This document shows, in pieces, positions 1 through 5,706 of a stretch of 7,578 nucleotides of DNA. Made by a program: the position numbers and the translations under genes. Origin of the DNA: an uncultured Kineosporia sp. (GTDB lineage Bacteria > Actinomycetota > Actinomycetes > Actinomycetales > Kineosporiaceae); NCBI GenBank assembly GCA_937859855.1, contig CALMAR010000498.1, positions 3,056 through 10,633 on the forward strand, given 5' to 3'. Position 1 is the stretch's first letter. The number at the start of each line of letters is the position of its first letter. Under the pieces are notes generated by a model. That model did not search any database. It was given only the letters and a program-made list of their open reading frames with translations, and was not told where the DNA came from.

Positions 1-50
1 CCCCCCCCCCCGCCCCCCCCCCCCCCCCCCCGGCGCCCGCCCCCCCCCCG
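1..50. other. Near-homopolymeric C tract at window edge, probable assembly or sequencing artefact
   Basis: Of the first 49 bases, 44 are C and the other five are G. The tract falls where the kinase reading frame should continue a normal dimerisation helix; instead the protein turns into Gly, Arg and Pro. A poly-G/poly-C terminus is typical of two-colour sequencing chemistry, where no signal is read as G. I treat these bases as unreliable rather than as a biological repeat. Confidence 0.75.
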
Positions 51-963
51 CCGCGGTCCGGATCACTTCAGCGGCCGGGCGCACCTCGGCCCCGTTCAGT
101 TCGCCGTCGGCCAGCCCCTCGGCGTAGCCGGCCACCGCGGTCAGCGGAGTACGCAGTTCGTGCGAGACGTTCATCAGGAACCGCCGCTGCCGGGCCTCGC
201 TGGTCTCCAGTGCTTCGGCCAGCCCATTCAAAGCTGTTGCCAGCTCTGCGATCTCAGCCGGTCCTTCGACTGGCGCCCGGACGTCGCGATCCCCGGCCGA
301 GAGCCGGCGGGCGGTGAAGACCAGCCCGGACAGTGGTTGAGCCAGGTGCCGGGCCATCAGCCATCCGGCCAGCCCGCCGCCCAGCAGTCCCAGCAGCAGC
401 GGGAGGACCAGCCGGCGGCGGGTGATGGAGTTCTCCACCACCGCCTTGTCCTCCGGCTGGGCCAGCAGGACCACGTCGGAACCGGCCAGGCGTCCCTCGA
501 TCAGCCAGGTCTGGCCGCCCTGGGATGTCGTGCGGGACACCTGCCCGGTGCTGCTCGAAGTGGCCAGATCACTGGCCCGGAACGGCTGCGGAAGGGCGGG
601 CGCTGGATCGGTGCCGTCGGCGACGAACAGCGAGATCTGGCGCCGGCCTAGTTGGTGGGTCAGGGCGTTGGTCCGGACCTGCTGACGGTGCAGCCTCAGC
701 CGGGCCAGGTCCTCCACCGTGCCGGCCACGATGTCGGCGTCACGGCCCAGTGCCGTGTGGGCGCCCTGGGTGGCGCCCTGCCGGAACAGTCCGACCATCG
801 CGATCCCGGTCACCAGCACACTGGCCAGCGCCACCAGCGCCACCGTCACCATCAGGCGCCGGCTCAGGCTGGTGGACGGTGGCGGTGCCGCTGGACCGGT
901 GGCCCGGCCGGGTTGCCGAAGCAGGCTCAGTTCCGGTGCGGGAGGAGAGCTGACCGGGTTCAC
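1..963 (-). CDS. Sensor histidine kinase, two TM segments plus HAMP (partial, runs off left edge)
   Basis: Membrane kinase that should phosphorylate the response regulator encoded just before it. Reading the complement from the GTG at 963 gives 321 residues: a Pro-rich cytoplasmic N-terminus (1-36), TM1 (~37-60), an extracytoplasmic sensor region of ~125 residues (~61-184), TM2 (~185-203), a HAMP domain (~204-258), and the HisKA H-box NVSHELRTPLT with phosphoacceptor His268. The sensor region matches no domain I recognise. The GTG overlaps the regulator's stop (GTGA), implying translational coupling; no Shine-Dalgarno is visible. After residue ~304 (VIRTAA) the translation becomes a Gly run because of the poly-C at bases 1-50, so the end of HisKA is corrupted and the whole ATPase domain lies outside the window. 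The family is certain; the signal sensed is unknown. Confidence 0.9.
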   Translation of the reverse strand, partial: MNPVSSPPAPELSLLRQPGRATGPAAPPPSTSLSRRLMVTVALVALASVLVTGIAMVGLFRQGATQGAHTALGRDADIVAGTVEDLARLRLHRQQVRTNALTHQLGRRQISLFVADGTDPAPALPQPFRASDLATSSSTGQVSRTTSQGGQTWLIEGRLAGSDVVLLAQPEDKAVVENSITRRRLVLPLLLGLLGGGLAGWLMARHLAQPLSGLVFTARRLSAGDRDVRAPVEGPAEIAELATALNGLAEALETSEARQRRFLMNVSHELRTPLTAVAGYAEGLADGELNGAEVRPAAEVIRTAAGGGRAPGGGGGGRGGG

Positions 964-1658
964 GGCTGCACTGCGTAGCCGACGCCGCGGACGGTGCGAA
1001 GCTGGGCCGCGTCGCCAAGTTTGGCTCGCAACTGAGCGATGTGGACGTCGACCGTGCGGGTCGCGGTTCCGGCCGGGTAACCCCAGACCTCGGTGAGCAG
1101 CTCATCTCGCGGGCAGACCCGGCCCGGCTGGTTCATCAGGTGGTGCAGCAGGTCGAACTCGGTGGTGGTCAGGTCGATCGGGGTATCGCCGGCCCGGACC
1201 AGCCGGGTGGCCGGATCGAGGCTGAGCCGGCCGACGGGGAGCGGCCGGGCGACCTGATGCTGAATGGCCCCTCCGCCGGGCTCGCGGCGGCGCAGCACCG
1301 CCCGGACCCGGGCCACCACCTCGCGCGGGCTGAACGGCTTGGTCACATAGTCGTCGGCGCCCAGCTCCAGACCCAGCACCCGATCGACCTCGTCGTCCCG
1401 CGCGGTGGCGAACAACACCGGCGTCCAGTCGCCGTCATCGCGCAGCTGCCGGCAGACCTGGGTACCGTCCATGCCGGGCAAGCCGCCGTCCAGGATGATC
1501 GCGGCCGGACGGCGGCGGCGCACGGTGGCCAGCGCGCCCGGCCCGTCACCGCTGACCGCGACCTCGAAGCCGTCGCGCTGCAGGTAACCGCGCAGCAGAT
1601 CGGCGATCGCCGGCTCGTCCTCCACCACCAGCACGAGAGCCGGAACTGGGCTGATCAC
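960..1658 (-). CDS. OmpR-family two-component response regulator
   Basis: DNA-binding transcription factor of 232 aa activated by phosphorylation. The receiver domain (~7-120) shows the acidic pocket E13-D14, phosphoacceptor Asp57 in ILDGGLPGMDG, Thr85, Tyr104 and the invariant Lys107 in the TKPF motif. The C-terminal winged helix (~133-230) shows the OmpR pattern TTTEFDLLHHLM, then RTVDVHIAQLRAKL and RTVRGVGY. The frame stays open far upstream across the oxygenase gene, but homology begins only at the GTG at 1658 (VISPVPALVLVVEDE), so I chose that start. No Shine-Dalgarno precedes it; a -10-like CACTAT six bases upstream suggests a leaderless mRNA. The gene follows the oxygenase by 38 bp on the same strand and overlaps the kinase by four bases. 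Its target genes are unknown. Confidence 0.93.
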   Translation of the reverse strand: MISPVPALVLVVEDEPAIADLLRGYLQRDGFEVAVSGDGPGALATVRRRRPAAIILDGGLPGMDGTQVCRQLRDDGDWTPVLFATARDDEVDRVLGLELGADDYVTKPFSPREVVARVRAVLRRREPGGGAIQHQVARPLPVGRLSLDPATRLVRAGDTPIDLTTTEFDLLHHLMNQPGRVCPRDELLTEVWGYPAGTATRTVDVHIAQLRAKLGDAAQLRTVRGVGYAVQP

Positions 1659-1670
1659 AGGGCCATAGTG
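1658..1670 (-). promoter_or_regulatory. Candidate -10 element for a leaderless response-regulator transcript
   Basis: On the minus strand CACTAT (1670-1665) is followed by six bases and then the GTG start. This spacing would place the transcription start on the first base of the codon. No convincing -35 is visible at the usual distance. The match to the actinobacterial -10 is moderate, so this is inferred mainly from spacing and from the same arrangement at other genes here. Confidence 0.35.
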
Positions 1671-1696
1671 ACACTGGTAGCTGGCCCGCCCGCCGG

Positions 1697-2863
1697 TCAG
1701 GGCTGGAGATGAGGAGGGAAGCCCTGATAGAGCCGGGCGACCATCCCGATCCAGTGATGGACGGCGCTCTCGCCCGGCGCCAGCGGGCCGGGCCGGTAGT
1801 GGGGGGAGACCAGCCCGCGCTGCACCGATTCGCAGGCCTGCCAGTCCTCGAGGTTGGTCACATCCCAGAACGTGGAGGCGTAACCCGGATCGAAGCCGGG
1901 CCGCTCGAACGCGCCAGGCGGGAACAGCCAGGAGCACTCGATCCGGGTCTGATCCTCGGCGATCGGAATCAGGCGATGCGCCATCACATAGTCCGGGTGC
2001 AGCGAGAGCAGCAGGTTCGGGAACAGTCCGTAATAGGCGACCTGACGCTGAGCAGCCCCGGCGATGGGGACGCCGAGGCTGCGCCCGTCCAGCGACATGG
2101 TTTCGGCGTCGTCCCGCAGATCCATGGTCCCGCCGCACCATGCCCCAGGCAGGTCGGCATTGTCGCCGGAGTCCGGCAGGGTGACCATGCACAGCTCCGG
2201 GTGGATCAGCGAGCAGTGGTAGCACTCGTGGTAGTTCTCGATGATCACTTTCCAGTTGGCCTGCAGCAGGTACTCCCGCCGCGCGCCCACCCGCAACCGG
2301 TCCGCCCGATAGGGCGCAACCCGCGCCTCCAATGCCCCGGCGTGGTCGGCGAACGGGGCGGCATCGCCCGTGGCATTCACCATGATCCAGCCGTGCCAGT
2401 TCACCAGGGGCAGCTGAGCCAGGCCGAGTTCACCCGGCTCGAATCGGGTCACCTCGTGCATCCGCGGCGCCCCGGCCAGCTCTCCATCGAGGGTGAAACG
2501 CCAGGCGTGGTAGGGACACACCAGCGACTGAGCCCGGCCGCTGGAGCCGTCGGCGATCAATTCGTGGGCCCGATGCGAACACGTGTTGGCCAGCGCGCGC
2601 AGCTCGCCGTCCACCCGGGTGAGTAGCACCGGGACGTCGCCGATGGTCACCCCGGTCTGAGTCAGGCCGCTCGGTACCAGTTCCTCGTCGCGGCCCAGGC
2701 AGAACCAGGAGCCGGCGAACGCGCGCCGTTGCTCCCACCGGAAGATCAGCGGATCGGTGTACGCCGCAACGGGAAGCACACTCGACTGGCCGAACGGCAG
2801 CAGGGCTCGCTCGACCTGGGCCTGATCGATCGGGGCGGCCGGTCGAGCGAACACCGCACTCAT
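1697..2863 (-). CDS. Rieske non-heme iron oxygenase alpha subunit, GbcA/choline monooxygenase/CntA-like
   Basis: Terminal oxygenase of ~388 aa (numbered from the ATG at 2863) that would use electrons from a reductase to hydroxylate, often demethylate, its substrate. The Rieske [2Fe-2S] domain has C95-S-H97 and C116-P-Y-H119. The catalytic domain has NWKVIIENYHECYHC with E213-x2-H216-x4-H221, giving the two iron histidines and a Glu at the inter-subunit bridging position; Asp340 in LEDWQACE is the likely third ligand. The ENYxECYH pattern and the divergent BetI-like repressor point to a quaternary amine such as betaine, choline or carnitine, but the substrate is inferred. The ATG at 2863 has AGGG six bases upstream; an in-frame ATG at 2878 would add five residues but has no ribosome site. 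No ferredoxin reductase gene is nearby. Length and motifs look intact. Confidence 0.9.
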   Translation of the reverse strand: MSAVFARPAAPIDQAQVERALLPFGQSSVLPVAAYTDPLIFRWEQRRAFAGSWFCLGRDEELVPSGLTQTGVTIGDVPVLLTRVDGELRALANTCSHRAHELIADGSSGRAQSLVCPYHAWRFTLDGELAGAPRMHEVTRFEPGELGLAQLPLVNWHGWIMVNATGDAAPFADHAGALEARVAPYRADRLRVGARREYLLQANWKVIIENYHECYHCSLIHPELCMVTLPDSGDNADLPGAWCGGTMDLRDDAETMSLDGRSLGVPIAGAAQRQVAYYGLFPNLLLSLHPDYVMAHRLIPIAEDQTRIECSWLFPPGAFERPGFDPGYASTFWDVTNLEDWQACESVQRGLVSPHYRPGPLAPGESAVHHWIGMVARLYQGFPPHLQP

Positions 2864-2878
2864 CGCCGACCCTGGCAT

Positions 2879-2952
2879 GAGCGCGAAGGACGCGGCGCCC
2901 CAGCCAATGACGGCGCAGCGGAGCAGGACGCGAACTGGGTAGGGTCGTCCTC
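2879..2952. promoter_or_regulatory. Divergent promoter/operator region between oxygenase and TetR repressor
   Basis: This short gap must hold the promoters of both divergent genes. It contains an 8-bp direct repeat AGGACGCG at 2887-2894 and 2925-2932, and the reverse complement CGTCCT at 2946-2951. The second and third copies form an inverted pair (2925-2930 and 2946-2951, 15 bp apart) that flanks the candidate TetR -10 box. This is what an autoregulating repressor's operator could look like, but half-sites this short also arise by chance in GC-rich DNA. Confidence 0.45.
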
Positions 2953-2953
2953 A
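2940..2953 (+). promoter_or_regulatory. Candidate -10 element for leaderless tetR-type gene
   Basis: TAGGGT at 2940-2945 fits the actinobacterial TANNNT -10 pattern. Seven bases follow before the ATG at 2953, so transcription would begin at or beside the start codon. No Shine-Dalgarno is well placed. No recognisable -35 lies 17-18 bp upstream. Confidence 0.45.
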
Positions 2954-3636
2954 TGGACAGGCGCCAGGCCGACGTACGCCGTGAAGAGATCCTGCGGGCG
3001 ACTGCGCGGGTGGTGGCCCAGAAGGGCTTCGCCCGAACCAGGGTGGCCGACATAGCCAGCGTCCTGGGGATCAGTTCCGGCCTGATCTTCTATCACTTCG
3101 ACACCAAGGAACGTCTTCTCTCGGAAGCATATTCGGCTGGCAACCAGCGGGATCTGCAGGTTCTGAGAGAGATCGTGTCCAGCTCGGAGCCGGCCATCAG
3201 CCGCCTGGCCGCGGTGATGCGGATGTACCTGCCGACCGGCTCGGGCGAAGCCTGGGTGCGGGATGTGGATGCCTGGTCCGAAGGTCTTCACACCGACGAG
3301 ATCCGGCAAGCCTGCAGGCGCAATGACGGTTGGTGGCGCGATGCCCTGCGCACCCTGATCGTGCAGGCGGTGGCAGCCGGCCAGTGTCGCGCGGACGATC
3401 CGGACCAGGCCGCGCTGCGGATCACCGTGATGCTGGACGGACTGGCGGTGGCTTCGGATGTGCGCGGCACACTGTCGCGGGAACGGGCGCTCAGCTGGGC
3501 CGCCGGATACACCGCAACCGTGCTGGGCATATCCACCGAGGTACTTGAGGCGGCCGAGGATGAAGCGACTGGCGGCTCCGGGCCGGTCGATCGCCCGGAG
3601 CTCATCGGCCCGCACCGGGTGGGTGCTGTGCAGTAG
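2953..3636 (+). CDS. TetR/AcrR-family transcriptional repressor, BetI-like
   Basis: One-component repressor of 227 aa. The N-terminal TetR domain (~8-55) carries a helix-turn-helix at ~29-48 (VADIASVLGISSGLIFYHF) followed by the typical TKERLL. The C-terminal ligand-binding half (~80-195) resembles the BetI C-terminal family: VDAWSEGL, a DGWWRDALRTLI helix, AAGQCRADDPDQAALR and LDGLAV. A ~30-residue polar tail follows. BetI regulates choline-to-betaine genes in other bacteria; here the divergent Rieske oxygenase is the obvious target, by inference. The start at 2953 fits the family N-terminus and a leaderless promoter. It reads toward nuoI on the same strand but is separated from it by ~390 bp, so they are probably not one operon. 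The ligand is unknown. Confidence 0.92.
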   Translation: MDRRQADVRREEILRATARVVAQKGFARTRVADIASVLGISSGLIFYHFDTKERLLSEAYSAGNQRDLQVLREIVSSSEPAISRLAAVMRMYLPTGSGEAWVRDVDAWSEGLHTDEIRQACRRNDGWWRDALRTLIVQAVAAGQCRADDPDQAALRITVMLDGLAVASDVRGTLSRERALSWAAGYTATVLGISTEVLEAAEDEATGGSGPVDRPELIGPHRVGAVQ

Positions 3637-3640
3637 CGCG

Positions 3641-3718
3641 GAGGGCGGCCCGGGTTGTTCTGCGGCCGGAAGCTGGGGCGGCTGGAGCCGGTCGGCTGAG
3701 TTACGACGAGGGCGGCCC
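3641..3718. repeat. 11-bp direct repeat flanking a 56-bp spacer
   Basis: GAGGGCGGCCC occurs at 3641-3651 and again at 3708-3718, and both copies are followed within a few bases by GGGTT. The copies start 67 bp apart, immediately after the repressor stop codon. Function unknown; it could be a small duplication or a pair of binding sites. Confidence 0.5.
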
Positions 3719-3757
3719 AGGGTTTGACTGGTGTTCGATCTCATCTCCGACGTCCGA

Positions 3758-3784
3758 TCCTTGCGGCAGTCCCCAAGGAGTTTT
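3758..3784 (+). terminator. Weak terminator-like hairpin after the repressor gene
   Basis: TCCTTG (3758-3763) and CAAGGA (3774-3779) form a perfect 6-bp stem with a 10-base loop, followed by G and then TTTT at 3781-3784. The stem is short for a high-GC genome and lies 120 bp after the gene, so function is uncertain. The AAGGAG at 3775-3780 looks like a ribosome site, but no suitable start codon follows. Confidence 0.3.
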
Positions 3785-3925
3785 CTCCGGCTGGCGACCG
3801 GCCGCCGCATGCAGTCAGAGTACCGGCGCGCTAGCCATCCAATCGGTACAAAAAGGGTGAAGTGCCTCATATCCCTCAAGCTCCGCGGATCCCCCCATGG
3901 CGATGCTCAACCGCGAGCCGCGCCC

Positions 3926-4003
3926 AGTGGCGCTCAGTGGCGGTCAGCGGCGGTCAGCGGCGCTGGGGGAGCTGAGCGGGTTGAGCGGCGTACTCGCCAC
4001 TGG
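3926..4003. repeat. Four 10-bp tandem repeats overlapping a long inverted repeat upstream of nuoI
   Basis: Units AGTGGCGCTC, AGTGGCGGTC, AGCGGCGGTC and AGCGGCGCTG run head to tail from 3926 to 3965. The sequence CCAGTGGCG at 3924-3932 is matched by its exact complement CGCCACTGG at 3995-4003, enclosing 62 bases. Between them TGAGCGG occurs twice, nine bases apart (3973-3979 and 3982-3988). The block ends 25 bases before the nuoI start. The one-helical-turn period suits a protein-binding array; the outer arms could also form an RNA or DNA stem. Confidence 0.6.
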
Positions 4004-4016
4004 ACCCCGCTCACGG

Positions 4017-4029
4017 CAAGATGCAACCG
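4017..4029 (+). promoter_or_regulatory. Candidate -10 element for a leaderless nuoI transcript
   Basis: CAAGAT at 4017-4022 is followed by six bases and then the GTG at 4029, the same geometry as at the response regulator and the repressor gene. No Shine-Dalgarno is visible before this GTG. If correct, the inverted-repeat block at 3924-4003 overlies the -35 region rather than the transcript. Confidence 0.4.
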
Positions 4030-4700
4030 TGACCTCGGAGCCTGGGCCGGATGACACCACGGCTGCGGCGCGCGGATCGGGGGCCCGGCGGGACGGCGCG
4101 GGGCAGGGACTGATCGCCGGTCTGGCCACCACCGCCCGGGCGCTGTTGCGACCCTCGCACACCGCTGAGTACCCCGACGTGGAACCGGCTCTGCCGCCGC
4201 GCAGCCGTGGTGTGATCGCCCTGCTGGCCGAGAACTGCACCAGCTGCATGCTGTGCGCCCGGGAGTGCCCGGACTGGTGCATCTACATCGAGTCGCACAA
4301 GGAGGAGATCCCAGCGACCGAGCCCGGTGGACGGGCCCGGCAGCGGAACATGCTGGACCGCTTCGCCATCGACTTCTCGCTGTGCATGTATTGCGGCATC
4401 TGCATCGAGGTCTGCCCGTTCGACGCATTGTTCTGGAGCCCGGAGTTCGAATACGCCGAGTTCGACATCCGCAACCTCACCCACGAGCAGGATCGGCTGG
4501 CCGGTTGGCTGGGTGGCGTGCCCCCGCCTCCGCTGCCCGATCCGCACGCGCCCGAGGCCAAGGAGGTCGAGGTGGCCCAGGCCGCTGCCGCCAAAGCCCT
4601 TGCGGCATATCAGAGTGCCGAAGTGGAAACACCGGATGGCGACGCCTCCCGGCCGGCCGGTGAGAACCCGGATGCGGGTGAGCCGGAGACCACCGGGTGA
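4029..4700 (+). CDS. nuoI: NADH-quinone oxidoreductase subunit I (two [4Fe-4S] clusters)
   Basis: Peripheral-arm ferredoxin-like subunit of complex I, ~223 aa, carrying the N6a and N6b clusters that pass electrons toward the quinone site. Two CxxCxxCxxxCP motifs are complete: C70, C73, C76, C80 and C119, C122, C125, C129. Between and after them, [18 protein letters not shown] and [14 protein letters not shown] match, from memory, the NuoI of the second, partial nuo cluster of Streptomyces-type actinobacteria rather than the standard NuoI. A low-complexity head (1-~40) and a Pro/Ala/Glu tail (~165-223) extend beyond the fold. I chose the GTG at 4029 because of the -10-like box and because the extension back to ATG 3897 is repetitive; that start remains possible. 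It overlaps nuoJ by four bases. Confidence 0.92.
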   Translation: MTSEPGPDDTTAAARGSGARRDGAGQGLIAGLATTARALLRPSHTAEYPDVEPALPPRSRGVIALLAENCTSCMLCARECPDWCIYIESHKEEIPATEPGGRARQRNMLDRFAIDFSLCMYCGICIEVCPFDALFWSPEFEYAEFDIRNLTHEQDRLAGWLGGVPPPPLPDPHAPEAKEVEVAQAAAAKALAAYQSAEVETPDGDASRPAGENPDAGEPETTG

Positions 4701-5245
4701 GCGGCCAGGAGATCGTCTTCGCCGCGGCGGCGATCCTTTCCGGAGCGTCGGCGCTGCTGGCCGTGACCAGTCCGCGAGTCGTGCACTGTGCGCTCTGGCT
4801 GGTGGTCTGCCTGGGCAGCCTGGCCGGGGTCTATCTGGTACTGGGAGCCGAGGTGGTCGCCCTGGTGCAGCTACTGGTCTACGTCGGCGCCGTGGTCGTG
4901 CTGGTGCTCTTCGCGCTGATGCTGACCCGCGCCCCGATCGAACCCAGCCGGGGACTGGATGCCAGCCTGGCCCAGCGGGCGGCCGCCGCGGCCGCCGGGA
5001 TCTGCGTGGCCGCGATGCTGGCCGGCACTGTGCTGTTCGCGACCGGCGACCGGCGCATTCCGATCGAGGCGGGGCGTGGCAATCCGCAACGACTGGGCCT
5101 GGCCCTGTTCGGCGGCTGGGTGCTGCCGTTCGAACTGCTCTCGGTGCTGTTGCTGGCTGCTCTGATCGGAGCCATCGCGGTCAGCCGTAAGCCCGAAGAC
5201 CCCGTACCGGCAACGGAATCCAGTCCGGACCAGGTCCCGGAGTGA
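4697..5245 (+). CDS. nuoJ: NADH-quinone oxidoreductase subunit J
   Basis: Membrane-arm subunit of complex I, 182 aa, with five predicted membrane helices at about 5-25, 30-48, 52-77, 97-116 and 143-163. The third contains the conserved [19 protein letters not shown] segment; this helix changes conformation during coupling in known complex I structures. A polar tail (~164-182) rich in Pro, Glu and Ser follows. The GTG start overlaps the nuoI stop as GTGA and has GGAG eight bases upstream (4685-4688), so it is both coupled and independently initiated. The stop overlaps nuoK in the same way. Length is normal for the actinobacterial family. Identification rests on the helix 3 motif plus position between I and K. 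Confidence 0.93.
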   Translation: MSGQEIVFAAAAILSGASALLAVTSPRVVHCALWLVVCLGSLAGVYLVLGAEVVALVQLLVYVGAVVVLVLFALMLTRAPIEPSRGLDASLAQRAAAAAAGICVAAMLAGTVLFATGDRRIPIEAGRGNPQRLGLALFGGWVLPFELLSVLLLAALIGAIAVSRKPEDPVPATESSPDQVPE

Positions 5246-5706
5246 TCCATCTGAGCGGACCGGCCCTGCTCGCCGCCGTGCTGGCCGGAGCCGGGATATA
5301 CGGGCTGCTGGCCCGGCGCAACGCCGTCCTGGTGCTGATCGGCGCCGAACTTCTGCTCAACGCCGCCAATGTGCTGCTGGTGATGGCGTCGGCCCTGCCG
5401 GGCGGAGGACTGGCCGCGCTCAGTGCCGCGAAGAAAGGCGCGGGTGGGCCGCCGATCATCGATCCGCTGCTGCCGGGCCAGGTGATGGCCGTCTTTGTGA
5501 TCACCATCGCCGCCGCTGAGATCGGGGTCGCCCTGGCCGTCGTCCTGCTGCTGTTCCGGTCCCGGGCCACCGCCGACCTCAGCGCCGTCCGCGAACTGGG
5601 CGAAGGATCGGCCAGCTACGACGAGACCCCCGGTGGGCCAGCGCCTGGCCTGGCCCCGGCTTCGGCCCGTGAGGACCCTACGGCGTCCCCGGCGGAGGTG
5701 CCGTGA
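5242..5706 (+). CDS. nuoK: NADH-quinone oxidoreductase subunit K, enlarged
   Basis: Membrane-arm subunit with three helices (~7-24, 29-50, 79-107) that forms part of the proton path. The conserved glutamates are present: Glu36 in VLIGAELLLNAANV and Glu93 in ITIAAAEIGVALA, the counterparts of E. coli Glu36 and Glu72. At 154 aa it is much longer than the usual ~100. The extra length is a Gly/Ala/Lys-rich loop of about 20 residues between helices 2 and 3 (~52-74) and a soluble C-terminal tail (~110-154) rich in Pro, Ala and Glu. The core is intact, so it should be functional. GTG starts it inside the nuoJ stop (GTGA). Confidence 0.94.
   Translation: MIHLSGPALLAAVLAGAGIYGLLARRNAVLVLIGAELLLNAANVLLVMASALPGGGLAALSAAKKGAGGPPIIDPLLPGQVMAVFVITIAAAEIGVALAVVLLLFRSRATADLSAVRELGEGSASYDETPGGPAPGLAPASAREDPTASPAEVP

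Larger units (their letters stand above)
3637..4028. other. Intergenic region of about 390 bp between the repressor and nuoI
   Basis: No reading frame here has recognisable homology, codon pattern or a good ribosome site. The frame of nuoI stays open back to an ATG at 3897, but those 44 residues come from repetitive DNA and resemble no NuoI N-terminus. The stretch holds an 11-bp direct repeat, a weak hairpin followed by T residues, a somewhat less GC-rich patch around 3840-3875, and a tandem/inverted repeat block at 3926-4003. It most likely holds the end of the repressor transcript and the promoter and leader of the nuo genes. Confidence 0.6.

Noticed and set aside
1..50. Poly-C tract as a real repeat, quadruplex or phase-variation tract
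   Set aside because: Its position exactly at the window edge and the sudden loss of kinase homology fit a read artefact better than a contingency locus.
1659..2225. Long N-terminal extension of the response regulator back to an ATG at 2225
   Set aside because: It would overlap most of the C-terminal half of the oxygenase gene in another frame, and the translation is Arg/Pro-rich without similarity. Receiver homology begins right after the GTG at 1658.
1709..2626. 305-codon open frame on the plus strand opposite the Rieske oxygenase
   Set aside because: Shadow of a gene with intact Rieske and iron-binding motifs; no ribosome site or homology.
2860..3879. 339-codon open frame on the minus strand opposite the TetR-type gene
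   Set aside because: Antisense to a complete TetR/BetI-like gene with a clear helix-turn-helix; the product has shadow-like composition.
3897..4028. Extension of nuoI to the ATG at 3897
   Set aside because: The added 44 residues are encoded by tandem repeats, have no ribosome site and no NuoI similarity. It is kept only as a less likely alternative start.
3731..4054. 107-codon open frame from a GTG at 3731 in the intergenic region
   Set aside because: No ribosome site, no recognisable domain, and it runs through the repeat block into nuoI in another frame.
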